From Clavelina lepadiformis (lineage: Eukaryota > Chordata > Ascidiacea > Aplousobranchia > Clavelinidae), in contig NC_135243.1 of NCBI RefSeq assembly GCF_947623445.1, positions 8,372,501-8,436,500 of the forward strand: DNA of 64,000 nt, read 5' to 3'. Shown here piece by piece: positions 38,501 to 51,233 of the stretch. A program made the translations under genes and the position numbers. Below the pieces are notes generated by a model that did not search any database, had not been told where the DNA came from, and worked only from the letters and a program-made list of their open reading frames with translations. Numbering within the stretch: position 1 is the stretch's first letter; each line of letters starts with the position of its first letter.

Positions 38501-41500
38501 TCCTTCAATGTTGAAGCTAGGAGTAAGTTCTGAAAGCAGAGTGGTTGTTTAACTTATATAATATATATATCTGTTTTGCAATGTGCAGGAGCATTGCGCG
38601 AAGAAGTGTCTACAATGAGGGAAACACTCCAGTGTCAAATGTAGTACAGCAACGAATGTATGATTTGACTTTTGCAAAGGTGCATATGCATAGTTATTAA
38701 TTTGACTAGGTTTTGCAAGTAGTTATTTATCTTTTGTTTTTAACAAGTTTTGCTGGCTATTAAAGTATTGAAGTAAGGCTTTGTATCAAGTTACATATAA
38801 AAGCTGGATACTGGAAGCTTTTCAGCAAACTTTTAGTAAACATAAGTGATAAAAATTTATCGGTAATGTTTTATAATGTAATGTTTTTGGAAGATGTATT
38901 TACGCCCTCCTGGTTTGGTGAAGAAAAGAGTTTGGAGCAAAAAGTACCCCATTTGCTTGGAGTTACCAAAAAACAAAAAGTCCGACGGCAAGGATGTGGC
39001 AGTCACTGAGGAAACGGGTACAATTTCTTTGAAACACAATTCATACAATAATAGTCAAGATTGTAGCAATAATGTAGCAACGTTGGAAAAGCTGGCATTC
39101 ATAGTGACCAGTTTTGATTGCACTAGATTTGAGGTATTTCAACTCCACTCGAACATTTGTAACGGCTGCTTGTTTCTATATACAGACAGACAGCCAGATG
39201 ACAAAGATAACAAAACAAACTACAACAGCTCTGAGTTGAATTCGCAAAAGGATGTGGATGTCCTCTATTTATTTGGAAGAACTGATCGCCAGAAAGAGGA
39301 ATGGTTTTACAGGTGAAATGACTTCCAGCTTCAGGATACCTACTTTATTCCTAATGCTGGAGTAATCCAAACTGTGTCATGTGATAAGAATCATAACTAA
39401 AAATTGTTAGGGATTTCTTCAATTTTATTTAATACTAATTGCCGAAACTGTTAAAACTGTTTATTGACAAGTTTCTTGTCATTGTATCTTTGTTATACAA
39501 TATACACGTACCTTACAGTTGTTGTACAATAAAGATACTTCAACACTGACATACAGACTGTAATTTTGAAAAATGTTTGACAGTGTTAACATCACCATGC
39601 ATAATTCGTATTGTGTAGCCCTTAATGAGTTCATTGGGTTGTTTTAAACATTGTTTAAACTTATTAGAATTCAACGCCAGATCAACATATCATTTATGAA
39701 ACACACAAAGGAGCAAAAACGCTTGCAAAATAAAGAATCAGTGACAGGGGTATGTATCTGTTTAAAGTGCTAACAAGCAAACGCTAATGTAATTTTGGTT
39801 GAATGGCATGTTTGCTTCACCCTATATTTTTGACTTACCCAGTGCAAGATTCTTTTTGATATCTGAAATACCTTTTTGTTAAGATACAGTTTAATTTGAA
39901 TTTTTCTTTAGTACGCAGATATAGAAGATGAATGGAGTGTCATTCAGGATCACTACGAAGAAGGTTGACGATTGCCGTTGAATTGTTGCATTCAAAATCT
40001 TCAATTTAAATGTAACTATTTTGTTGTTGCACTTACAGAAACCTACGTCGCATCGAGTGTTTGTGATGTTGCAAAAATAAACGAAGAGCCACTTCACGCA
40101 ATACAAGATTACTTTGTTCACATTTCAAGACTGCTTCCTGAGATGAAATCACAACCAGGCAAGTTTAGAAGCATTTAAAATTAGCCGATGGTTGACATTT
40201 AACTTCTCACTTTGTCCAAAATATGCCCATGCACTTTGTGCACTATTCGTACAACATGCATGTTATTTACATTGCTGTTTGCATTATGGTTTGGTGGTAT
40301 TAAGCTGAAACATATCATTTTGCTAAGTAGCAGTAACTAGTAATAGGAAGTACAGTATAGGAAATAAAAAAAAATCTTTTTTATTTGCAGATTTGAAAAA
40401 GTATGATTCACGACGGCACAGTCACGAAACTACCATTTCCACACGATCCAGCGATGTATGTGCCTGTGTCACCTTTCATAACTATGTTTTTAAAACATTG
40501 CATGTCAATAACAGTTTTTCACTTTAACAAACCCGCATAATTTGTTACATGTTGGCATTGACTCTGTGAATAACATACTAGGCCTTTAAACACTAGTTGT
40601 ATCGGTTTGTAAGTTTTACTACACATGATCAATGATCATGTTACAGGCCAGTGAGCGTATTTTTAAGGAACCTGGTTTGGAAGTGTCATGGTTAAATGTT
40701 ATGATCGGTCGTGTCACGTTTGACTTTCTACGCCAACCAGTATGGGCGAAATGGCTGTCAAACAAAATCCAGAAAAAATTGGACAAAATAAAGGTGAGTC
40801 CACATTCTTACATCTTCACACAAGTTAATTTAGATAAAAGTCCGCAACAGTCTTCAAGCTTGAACATGATAGTGTACCTGTGGTAACTAATATCTGGTAT
40901 GTTTTTGCTTTACGCAGCTACCATACTTCATTGATGAACTAAAGCTTACTGAGATGAATCTGGGAAGTTCCGTGCCACTGATCCATGATATATCACTGCC
41001 TAAGTTAGATGCCCAGGTGATAACTTGTTTTTGCCAGTTACATAGTATTACGCTTAATTGGAACCACAACTAAAACTACACTGACACGCAAATTGGAAAA
41101 TGGCGGAATATTCAGCTAATAGTGATTAAGTGGTCGCCTAAGGTATTAATATCTGTTGGATGTAATTATATGGTATCCAGGCAACAAGGTATAATGAACT
41201 TGAATGATCGATACGATATGGTTTAGATTGGACATGATATCATGTCCTGCTGTCCTGCTTTTTTCGTAAAAATTATTTGCTCTCTTGCTTACACAAATAG
41301 CCGTTTATCAAAACCAATTAATTGACCAAATAGCTCAAATCGATTGGCAAAATAGCCAATTATCAATTTGATATTCCAAACAGTCAGCGCAACCCTGTTC
41401 AGAAAACAGAAATCGGACAAACTTTCTCTGCACACTCACTTGTTGAAGTTGTTAAACATTGTGTTTCATTTGACAGGGTGTGTGGCTTGACATGGAGGTC

Positions 41501-43958
41501 ACTTACACTGGATCGTTACAAATGACACTCAGGACTAAGTTGGTGCTCACTAAACTGGGCAAAAATGAGAGCAATGCAGAGTTGGAGAAGCAAAGACAAA
41601 AGAGGTGCAGTGTGGACACAAGGATTGTTATAAATAGCTGCGCAAAATAATCTAGTGTGAAGTATCAGCACAAAAAGTTACCAACACACCTACTTTAGCT
41701 TGTGTTGTTGTTTAACGTTTGTTGATGTTTTCTGATTAGCAAAATAACTTGAAATATACTTGTTCCAAATAGGAAAATTTCCAAACTTTACCAGGGATTT
41801 AAAATTTATACAATTCTTCGATTTACCCTTTCGTGTTTGCTGCACTGTGATTTCTCCGGCATTAAAAGCTTACTTTTCATTTTGGCCACCTAATACTATT
41901 TTTCTACACTATGCAAATAATAACCAACAGTTCCCATCTTATATTTCAGTTCGAATCAGCCGTCTGCAATCACTAACAGCGATGCTGAAGACAGTGCTGA
42001 GTCATCAGATGAGGAAGATGATGAATCAACAGTTTCTCGAATTGTTGGGCAAGTTCAAACAGCCGTCTCAAAGCTTGATGGGTAAGCAGCACAATATGTT
42101 GTTGGGATGTAAATTTATGTTTACCACTTTCTAAGCTTTCATGGCCAGTGTTGTTCGTACTGAGGTTGACGCTAATGCATGATAAAAATTTATGCAGACC
42201 ATAATTTTGTCTTCAAACAATCATGATTATTGCGTTTAACTTTAGTTTTGTGAAATTATAACCACTTTTTCTAAATGCTATTACAGTCAAAAACTGATAA
42301 AAGATGCAATAAAGCACGTAGGAAACGAACCAGTGTCTGCTTCCCAATCCCCAACAAACACCCCGGCAGCTTCCCCTGCTGGTGCTCCACCAAAAAAATG
42401 GGTTCGCATCGTTGACAGCATTGCAAAGTCGAAGTATTTTCAGAAGGCGACCGAAAACGAGTATATCCGAAAAAAGCTGGAAACGGTTTCGAATACGCCC
42501 ATGCTGTTAAGTGTTGAATTGCTACAGTTGGGTGGAACGGTAGCTGTGAATATCCCACCACCACCCACAGACAGGATATGGTAAGTGCACGCTCATTTTT
42601 AAATTGCTTTTAGTGGAGTATTTATTGATGACGATGCTAACATTTCTGTTAGAAATCGAGAAAATACTGAATAATTATACAATTGTTAGAAGACCCAAGT
42701 TGAATTGGACCACTTTGAAATTTTTCTAGCATTAACAGAAGAGTGTGTATAAAATTTCCATCATGCTCTGGTAAACTTTAACCAATACCAGATTTGCTTG
42801 GTCCAATAAAAAATTTCATTCCAAAAATGGATCAAAATGCTGATTTACCAACAAAAACTGGGCCACCTTCTTAGTAGACAATATTGAACTTTATAATTTC
42901 TCTTGTTAAATCCGGTAGCAAAAATTTGGCCAACTTTTAGTTTGTGATTCTATGTTCACATAAGTTTGACAGTAGAAGTAATAAGGTTTAAAAAGTGCAA
43001 AAAATCCGTTCTTTTACTCCTTTAAGTTGCTGAACTGTAAAAAGTGTTTTCAATTATTTTCATTGTGATGCAAAAGTTAAAATTTAAAGACTTTTTTTCT
43101 AAATTTTAATTTTTCCCTTGAGTTGGCTTCGATATTATGATATATGATATACCTCTGTCATAGTATTTCTTCAATAGATTAGTGTTTAACATCAGATTAA
43201 TTGGTGATAGTGCATTTCATAAACTTGTAAAGCTTGTAAACTTAACCAGGTATGGATTCCGTCAACCACCGATGATGGTGTTAAAAGCGCATCCAAAAGT
43301 TGGGGAACGAGTCGTGAAAATCACCCATGTTACTGACTGGATCGAAAGTAAATTGCAGCAGGAATTTGTGGTAGGTTATCGCACATTTAGAAACGAGTTT
43401 GTCGCTGAACACAGTGCTTTTAAGGGTGTTTTTGGGGACCAGAACGGTCTCTTAAATTTCCCCAAAGGTCTCAAAAATTATAGTTTAAAATTTATACTTC
43501 TGCAACTACAGCAGAAATTAGCAGTTAGTCTTTAAAAGTCGCAGTCTCAAAAAATTTCTGAACTGATCAGACAGGTTTTTCTAATTTATTAATTGTTGTT
43601 TACTTTTCCAGTGGTCGACTTGTAACTTTTAACTTATTTCAAACAGATCTAAACGTCGCTCAAAGTTATCATTAACGTTAGATGAAAACCTAAGCATTTT
43701 CACCCTTGTAACCTAAACGCCGGTCTTACGCAACGTGGTTTGTGATCAAATTTTAATGACGTAGTCACTTTTTCATGCATTAAGACAGCACTCAATGGTA
43801 GCTACACTACCATTAGCGGTAACAATATACAGATAACGAAATCGCCATAAATTAATACTCTGTAATTTATTCTCGTTTTGTTACAGAAAATCCTAGTGAT
43901 GCCGAACATGGATGATATTCCAGTTCCCATAATGTTTAACAACAGGCCGCCATCGTGA
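29527..43958 (+). CDS. TEX2: TEX2, SMP-domain lipid-transfer protein of ER contact sites
   Basis: A 25-exon model, phase-consistent throughout, gives 1109 aa (human TEX2 is close to 1130). Exons: 29527-29605, 30578-30702, 34080-34195, 35687-35847, 36111-36262, 36370-36522, 36742-36787, 36885-36978, 37176-37319, 37515-37687, 37796-37947, 38134-38246, 38589-38679, 38894-39312, 39668-39749, 39912-39963, 40039-40158, 40391-40455, 40647-40793, 40918-41016, 41477-41604, 41950-42081, 42287-42580, 43250-43370 and 43887-43958. The N-terminus is disordered, acidic and Ser-rich. Two adjacent membrane segments lie at about 388-432. A PH-like region begins at GWMNEVFSYNSETYH (about 466) and includes KKRVWSKKYPICLEL and LYLFGRTDRQKEEWF. 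The SMP domain runs from about 780 (VTFDFLRQPVWAKWLS, LPYFIDELKLTEMNLG, GVWLDMEVTYTGSL) to NIPPPPTDRIW and VTDWIESKLQQEF. SMP domains carry lipids between the ER and other membranes. Intron 17 uses a GC donor. The donors of exons 4 and 16 are weak, so those ends are less sure. Confidence 0.93.
29679..29781. mobile_element. foldback MITE, copy 2 (inverted relative to copy 1)
   Basis: Same family as 27642-27743 but reversed: GGATCTAGTGCAGAAGTGCA at the left, TGCACTTCTGTACTAGACCC at the right. ATTTTTA flanks both ends. It lies in TEX2 intron 1. Confidence 0.82.
29925..30245 (+). repeat. tRNA-derived SINE, copy 1
   Basis: The head has an A-box-like TAGCCGAGTAA and a B box GTTCAATTC, as in a tRNA. 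A conserved body follows (TTACTCCTGTTCATTGGACC) and then a tail shared with copy 2 (CTTGCACAAAAGCTAGCTTG through GACGTGCAAAGA). It lies in TEX2 intron 1, same orientation as copy 2. Confidence 0.8.
30926..31250 (+). repeat. tRNA-derived SINE, copy 2
   Basis: The head GGCGCAGTAGCCGAGTGGTT contains a perfect A box (TAGCCGAGTGG). The B box GTTTGATAC has one mismatch. The body and tail (CTTGCTCCTGTTCAATGGAC, CTTGCACAAAGGCTAGCTGG, GTCGTGCAAAGACTT) match copy 1. The acceptor ends do not pair, so this is a SINE and not a tRNA gene. It lies in TEX2 intron 2. Confidence 0.85.
31656..32269. mobile_element. TIR element (MITE) in TEX2 intron 2
   Basis: TATATCGTCAACTGCCCTAA plus CTTCGGAC at the left is answered in inverse at 32242-32269 (GTCCGAAGTTAGG...TTGACGGTATA). 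The repeats are about 28 bp with a few mismatches. Ends in TA and an AT-rich interior suggest a TA-targeting family, but I cannot name it. No transposase frame is seen. Confidence 0.7.
32364..33971 (-). mobile_element. CACTA-ended DNA element with long TIRs and a passenger-type gene
   Basis: The left end CACTACGTAACACAATTTTT and the right end (complement of CACTACGTAACAAAATTT) are inverted repeats. They continue imperfectly for about 110 bp, including TTTTTGTTTGGCTAC and a shared block around 32410-32490 and 33835-33900. TTA flanks both sides (32361-32363 and 33972-33974). CACTA termini with a 3-bp target duplication are typical of the CACTA/EnSpm (CMC) superfamily. At 1.6 kb it is too short for that transposase. 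It contains instead a gene of unknown function on the minus strand (next entry). It lies in TEX2 intron 2, antisense to it. Confidence 0.85.
32653..33537 (-). pseudogene. uncharacterised Cys-rich / GERFHQDI-family gene, decayed
   Basis: The first segment (33537-33208, 109 aa) starts MSSRQCKNLPDCFCYVCGFY. It has paired cysteines (CYVCG, CGSCRSNL, CYFC) that look like a zinc-binding region, with the motif GDQDKSWAPHVICGSC. The second segment (33111-32653) reads FPRLSLAKIKGGIFVGPQI, GCRMSVKLHFLCSHLDFF, KHGERFHQDIELMEKRYKGR and a basic end. The roughly 100 bp between carry family-like residues (LLPPLHIKLGLVKQFVKALD) in another frame, so this copy is frameshifted. From memory, proteins with this layout are multi-copy and unnamed in many invertebrates. 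I recognise no transposase catalytic triad and assign no function. Confidence 0.75.
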
Positions 43959-44531
43959 TGCTCACAATCTGGCGTCAACCCATGATTGTTTATCTGTTGT
44001 CTGTTTTCTCATAAAATGCATTTCACGATCGTTATTTGTCGTCATGTGACCGCTCAGCATGAAGTTTGATCTTGTTTTGAAAGCCGCATACAGTCGTAAT
44101 AACTCGCAATTGCTCCGGGGAACGTTCATGTAGAATGCTGATCCAGTTAAACGCCTGCATGTTGCAAGTTACAACACACTGTTTACAATTTCAAGTTATA
44201 TTACCTTCGTCCGACTGCGAGTTACACGAGCAAGTCCACGTTTGCGTTTTGTTAGCCACAGCTGAAATATCTCATTTTTCTTTATTAATGACGCTGTTAG
44301 ACATGTTTTAGTTTGATCATTGATGTCGTTTCCGTTGTGTACACCTAGTTAGTGTACTAAATAAGCTTTGTTGTTGTTTTCATTTGCTGAAATTTACTGC
44401 TATAGCTATTTTGACTCATGCTGTGTGATGCAGTGCCCAGTGATGTCACTATGTAATTAGTAAGAACACACCTATACCGGACTTCAGTAATGCTTGCTTA
44501 GCGCAGGCGAGCATTTTCTTTTCTTATAACA

Positions 44532-44789
44532 AATAAATAACAACCTCAAACAGGTTCAAGTTGGAAAAAAGTAAAAATTATGCAACGCTTTGCAGTGTAA
44601 GTTAATGCCAAGCAACACAACGTGCTTGCTATTGAATTAATTATTAATCGTCTGCTTGTTAAGATGTCGACAACTTATTCACTGTGTACTGGTATATGTA
44701 CTTTCAATGTGCAAGAGCTTTCATGGATGCAGTGTTTTATTGTTCATGATTTCACTTTTACTTTTCTTGCCTTTTTCTCATTCAATAAA
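44532..44789 (+). terminator. candidate poly(A) signals of TEX2
   Basis: AATAAA occurs at 44532-44537 and 44784-44789, about 0.57 and 0.83 kb past the TEX2 stop. The opposite-strand candidate for MAP1LC3 (44880-44885) is very close, so the two convergent 3' ends may nearly meet. Confidence 0.4.
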
Positions 44790-45527
44790 CTAATGTGCAA
44801 TTAAGTTTTGGCATAATGTTAAATAAGGACACTTAGTCAATCATCGTTGTTCTCACGATAAGTGACATTAATAAGCTTGTTTATTGTTTCTTTACCAGTA
44901 GAAGTCAGTACACAGTATTGTTACAGATTTTGTACAACCTTATCATTTAAAGCACACATGTTATTTATGGTAAATGGAACATACTAATGATTAATTTCAC
45001 CAAGCTTAAGCTAAAATATTATTAAAAAAACCGCAGTGCTAAGGTTTGAAGCCAAATAAGAAATATCAGTTATCTAAAACCTTACTGTAAACCATAGCTA
45101 ATCATGGATTAAAAACGCAATATTTAGTTGGAGCTTATGAACAGATATTACTCAAAAGCATTTCACAAAGACCGATAATATTCACAAATACATGACAGAA
45201 ATATTGATACATCTAACACTTATCATGATATTTTAAAGCAAAATTTAAAACAGGGTAGAGTCTGCACACTTGACAATACAGTTTAGTCTTTACAGAAAGC
45301 TAAAAATAAAACAATCTCAACTATGTACAAAGATTGTATATGTGTTTTATCCACTTTAACATAAAAAGTTTGCTTAGTCAGCTACTAAAGATGACAGGGA
45401 TAATACCATAAAATACCATAACAAATTAAAAACCAAGTTAGGCAGAAACCAAACAAAGCTACTTAGTACAGTTCTGGCATGCGAAATATGAGCATGGTGC
45501 ATCTTTTAATGATAAGGAGAAACAAAA

Positions 45528-46518
<991 letters not shown>

Positions 46519-47877
46519 ATTTGTTGTAGTTATGTTTTGGGCACTCAAAGATTATTATTACAAAAACACACAACAAATACAGCCAATGAGCAACAACAAC
46601 AACAATTGGGTACAAAAAGTTTAAGAAACCTACTTTACTTGATAGTAAATGTTTAATCTGCAACAATAAATTCATTACCGGTATATTATTTTGGTGGGCT
46701 TTTAAAAGCAATTTGATAAAATTATGGAAGCATAAGCATCTTCTAACTTTGATGGTGAAATACACAAAATAAGAAAAAAGGAAAACAACTGATTGTGAAT
46801 ACATTTAAACCAAGTGAGATTAAATACTAGACACCATCTTGCTTAATTACGCCACTTATATTAAAATGAATGGTATGTATCAAGAATTCGACATAACTAG
46901 AAATAAGTGTAAAAAAGTGTAGCAGTACACTCTTAGTTAGTGAGATCAATCAAATCTAAATTTCTGAACTAATGTGGCATGATCAGTGCCTCAATGACAT
47001 GCAAACAATCAAACAAATGTCAAAGATGAGCGCACATTAATCAGTTATGGCTTCTATGTAAGAGGCAGCTGAATCTGATAAAGATGCAATTTAGAGACGG
47101 GTCAAGTCCAAGTAGTCAACTGAGTATACTGACATATTGAAATATACTTAAAATCAGCAGAGTATTGCCTAAAACCGGTACTTCGCATAAAGGCATAGTG
47201 GTTTTATGCTCTTTCACTGGCTGGTATGAGTATACATTTTCTATTTTCAGTCTGTATTGAACGTTTTAATCATTAGAAATATTGGGCGTAGGTGCCACTG
47301 GCGGATGGGTAGAGTAACATTTTCTGCCTTAAAATTTTATATTTCCTAACAAGAAATTTCAATTTTTTGCTCATTTTCTATTTCTCTTTGTCTTCATATG
47401 TGTTTGCCTGATAGAATTATTAAAACACCACAATGTATTTTCCTTGAAATGAGGAAAATATTGTATGTCAATAACCATAAAAATGTTTGACTGTGCAACA
47501 GACTGACACTGACTGTGACGAGGTACAAAAGATATTGGTAAGATTGAAGTGTGATGGCGGTATATAATAATAGTAACGTTATATTATGCCTCAATGCATT
47601 AAAACAATTCATAAGTAAGAAATAGGTGGTCGTAATATGTGAAGTGTAGTCATAATAAGCAGAGACATTGAAATTCCAAGAATATACCGAAAACATAATA
47701 AAAGCAGTTGGTCATATTATCTATGGTTATAACAAGCAGTTTCCAACGTATTATCAAACTGTGGACAAGCTACGTTGCATTGTTATAAATTCAATGTTTT
47801 GCATATACTTTATTTTTGCTATGAATCACTGGATGAAACACTATGACCAAACTACCTGTTTGCGACTTGCGTGTAAC
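46519..47877. other. intergenic, upstream of MAP1LC3
   Basis: Presumably holds the MAP1LC3 promoter or leader. No exon or repeat with clear ends is visible. The long minus-strand open frame at 47394-47696 is a low-complexity hydrophobic reading of AT-rich DNA. Confidence 0.4.
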
Positions 47878-49002
47878 ATGGGTGATTGTTCACATTCCAC
47901 ACTTTCTAAAAAATCTGCTGCTTTCGAAGTCAAAAGGTAGACACCTATATCACAAAGTGTTTCAAAAATGAAACGCTAAAATACACCAATAGAAATATAA
48001 ACTGACAAATCTTTCAATTACACAATAGATAAATAAAAAGTACTTTTTAATGGAAAAGTGAATTTTCTGATAACCGGTTGCCTTATACTTTTGTAGTTGC
48101 ATTTTTATAAAACCATGAGCCAACAACTATATTTGGTTGAGGCTAAAAAACCCTTAATCGTTTTAATTTTGTTTTATCCCTAAAGATTCCTCTGTATATA
48201 TATGACAAAGAGATACTTAGTAGAAAGAGATCTCTTAGTACACCTGACGAAAAAAGCTTATGCTAGCAAAAGCTTCTGTAGAGAAATCAAAAATAGAAGT
48301 TAGCCCTCAAGTCGCTCAACAGTGCATGTAGCTTATCACCAAAAACCGACAAAAAATAACATTATATTCCGGATAAATTAGGACAAGGGATAAAAACTCT
48401 GAAACTTTCAAAATTATACTTTGGTTTACCCTATTTTTGACATAAGTCTCGGTGTTTGTAAATACAACCTTTCCCAGAAGGTTGTAACAAAATAAAATTT
48501 CTATGTGTGTAAAAAGTGGTTTTTCTCAACCTGGTTGATTGACTCCTTGAGAAGAAGAATTTTAGGGAAATTTAAAGATAGATGAATTTTCATAGAATAG
48601 ATTTTAGAGGAGCTCAGCAAATAACTGTAGAATTTAAAATCATAAATTTCACAGAAATCACAAAAATCAAATCTGTAAATTTTTCCAAAATTTTAAATTA
48701 ATGAGGAATTCTAAAATCTACCATAAGTTAAAAAATTGAAGGTTAAGTTATATATATTTCATGTTTTTTTCAGAAGTATGCGTATTTTTAATTGGTCCAC
48801 AATTTTTTGCAAATAATATTTTTTTATCTTATGCAGGTGGAGGCAACTTTCAAAGCCTGTTGTTCTTTCATCCAGCCCGCAGTATTTTTTTTTGTGAAAA
48901 GCTAATTTTGGTGTATGTAGGAGAGATGAAGAACAACTTCAAAACGAAAAAAGAAGGCAGTATGTTGAAAAGGTTAAGAATCACTGGCGTAGAATTTGGT
49001 AA
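47878..49002 (+). CDS. possible two-exon micro-protein, basic coiled-coil-like
   Basis: Exon 47878-47936 (MGDCSHSTLSKKSAAFEVKR) ends with a GT donor in phase 2. Exon 48921-49002 starts after GTATGTAG in matching phase and reads RDEEQLQNEKRRQYVEKVKN, then HWRRIW and a stop, 46 aa in all. The second exon has a charged helical pattern typical of real coding sequence. I recognise no family. A GTAACC donor overlaps the stop, so a longer spliced product is possible. Confidence 0.35.
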
Positions 49003-49109
49003 CCACCAATCTCGCCAAGCAGGTCTTAGTGCTATTCCAACACCAATATCACCAAGCATCAGAACATGATTTCTCTTATCTTTTCTACTGTCTTACTCTT
49101 TTTGATCCT

Positions 49110-49390
49110 CTAGAGCAGAAGTGTCCACTCCAAACTACGGCGTGCGGGCCAACTGTGGCCTGGCACCTGTTGATTATTGGCCCGTGGCCATCATCGAGCT
49201 CACACGTAACTTTGTATCAAAGAAAAGAAATACAAAACAAACGTTGAAAAATGAAAGTTTAAGTCTAACAAACTTTATTTCATTATGGTTTACATAAAGC
49301 TGTTGAACTTCACACTATTCAGGGGCAAAGAGTCAGTATGTATGGCAAAGAGTCAGCCTGCATCTTCGCAAAACCAAGTCTATTATTCTA
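49110..49390. mobile_element. truncated hAT-like fragment
   Basis: CAGAAGTGTCCACTCCAAAC followed by GGCGTGCGGGCCAACTGTGG resembles the left end of the hAT element at 25932 (CAGCGTGGTCCAACTGCAGG with GGCCCGCGGGCC). No clear right end is found; TCTAGAGCAG recurs at both sides (about 49111 and 49388). Confidence 0.5.
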
Positions 49391-49393
49391 GAG

Positions 49394-49722
49394 CAGTGGT
49401 TTCAAAAGTATTGGTCACACCAAGGCGATGCAAACCTATGTTTGAAATAAAATAAATTTTTTCAGTGCACAACCACAGGATGCCTTTGTATACTGCAACT
49501 CAACTGTGACACCATCTGGTTTCGCACTCGTATATTAAATCCAAAAATTATCTAGACAATCACTATTTTTTCTATTTTTTATTTTCTATATATTTATATA
49601 TGTTCTTTTATTTTTTATTTTTTACTATTCACTATTTTTAAATACACTGATTGAGGCTTGGGTCGCTAGACGTTAACCAAACTCAAATTTGGGTTGCGCT
49701 CAAAAAACTTTGGGAACCTCTG
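49394..49722. mobile_element. hAT (Charlie-like) MITE containing MITE-family debris
   Basis: It begins CAGTGGTTTCAAAAGTATTGG and ends AACTTTGGGAACCTCTG, hAT-type ends. The flanking 8-mers agree only weakly, so it is old. At 49466-49545 it contains a degraded copy of the foldback MITE seen at 27642 and 29679 (GTGCACAACCACAGGATGCC). Confidence 0.65.
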
Positions 49723-50786
49723 TTCAACAAGATAAAAGAGAGGAGATAAAAGAAGGTTAATCTTGTGTTAATGCTTGGTGAGGTCTGTTTCAAATAATCC
49801 TGCTGAGATTATCCTGGTAAAATCAGTGGCATTCTAGAATATATGCCTCTTTCCCTATGTTTAAACAAATGTGGAACAAAGTAGGCTACATTGTTTCAAG
49901 TGAATACTAGAATATATTTCGTGGGCACTTGAAAGTTGGCCAGTCTGCCTGTTTTCAGTCTGGAGTCTATGTAAACATAACCAATAAAATTCAAACCTCC
50001 AACTGTTTAATGGCAATACATGTTAGCGAAGTGTTCTGTTTCGCATACAAAAATTTATAAAATAGCAGTTATGCTATTTTTCTGCTCAAAAATATTTACA
50101 AATCTTCCAGTTGGAGTATATATTGCTATAGTGGTAATTATATTGCTATATGTAGTTACTTCTATAGCTGTGTAATACCGTAAATCGGTCAAAGAGGCTA
50201 GCATAAAACTGCAATCTTGCAATTTGACCCATGGGCAGGGAGGCCTAGGCTACAAAATACAAAGTTGCGCAATGAGATTGCATTGGAAATTATCTTCTGG
50301 GAAGCTAACTCCTTCCTTATACCTCAATTCAAAAATCTTTTATCAACATGTACGCTATTAAAAATTTCAATTTCTTTCTTGGTAACCTTCTCTTGGCAAG
50401 CCGCCATGTTAGACACCTCTTCGCTACAGCACAAAGACCTAAATACAGTTCTTTGTTGACAAACATTATCAGCCATCAGCTGATCTTTTATATCACGTGA
50501 CCTACAAATTGCTGTTTATATTTCCGATGTCTATAGATCAAACTGATCGCGGATCAAAAATGGCATAATTTTATCTGAGATATTGATCCTGCGTTCCAGT
50601 TAGGTCAAAGCGTGGAATCGTAGATCATAATCATAGAAGTGTTCCATTTGAAACTTGCTTCCGTATGTTTCGCCTACTTTATTGCTTATGCTGCAATAGA
50701 AAATATTAGCAAAAGAAAATTAAAAAATTAGAAACAGAAAATCTCCAGTTAATTTACTGTAGGTAAGGCGCGTTATGGTTACAATA

Positions 50787-51233
50787 TAGCGTTCGCCAGC
50801 TTGCCCGCTAAATAGCGGCAATACACGTCGCTATTTGCCGAAAAAGTATTTTTATTTTATTCACAGTTCGCATTTCGAGTCAGTCAACTTTACGACAAGG
50901 AGGCACGTAGACGCTCTTTTGAAACTTCTCTCCGCATCAGGTTATACCTGTGCTACCGCTCATGTTATCCGCCAATAAAATAATATCAAGTTAAATGTAG
51001 TCGTGAATCAGGAATAGTTCAACAAGACAACAACATATATGTAGCGTAATGTTTTTCGTTACGCTATATACCGTAAAACCTCTATTTCACCGCCATGGCG
51101 CTCTATTTTTCAACTCTTGTTTAAAAGTGGCGTTCTATTAGAGGTGACGTTCAATTAGAGGTGGCGCTCAAATAGAGGTTTTACGGTATTTTGGTGTCTT
51201 GCCGTTATCTAGCGGACTAAGTGGCGAACGCTA
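50787..51233. mobile_element. TIR element with 35-bp ends, hit by a second MITE
   Basis: TAGCGTTCGCCAGCTTGCCC plus GCTAAATAGCGGCAA at the left is matched in inverse at 51199-51233 with a few changes. The interior holds no transposase frame. A separate 120-bp MITE (51069-51188) is nested inside. Confidence 0.8.
51069..51188. mobile_element. nested 120-bp MITE with TA ends
   Basis: TACCGTAAAACCTCTATTT at the left and AAATAGAGGTTTTACGGTA at the right are perfect inverted repeats. The interior repeats GGCGYTCWATTAGAGGTG-like units. TA ends suggest a mariner-type TA target. It lies inside the element at 50787-51233 and is therefore younger. Confidence 0.85.

Noticed and set aside
39118-39125. GAGGTATTTC as an alternative donor within TEX2 exon 14
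   Set aside because: The frame stays open to the GTGAAA donor at 39313, which joins in phase to the next exon and preserves the LYLFGRTDRQKEEWF region.
47394-47696. Minus-strand 100-aa hydrophobic frame
   Set aside because: Low-complexity Leu/Tyr reading of AT-rich DNA without start context or exons.
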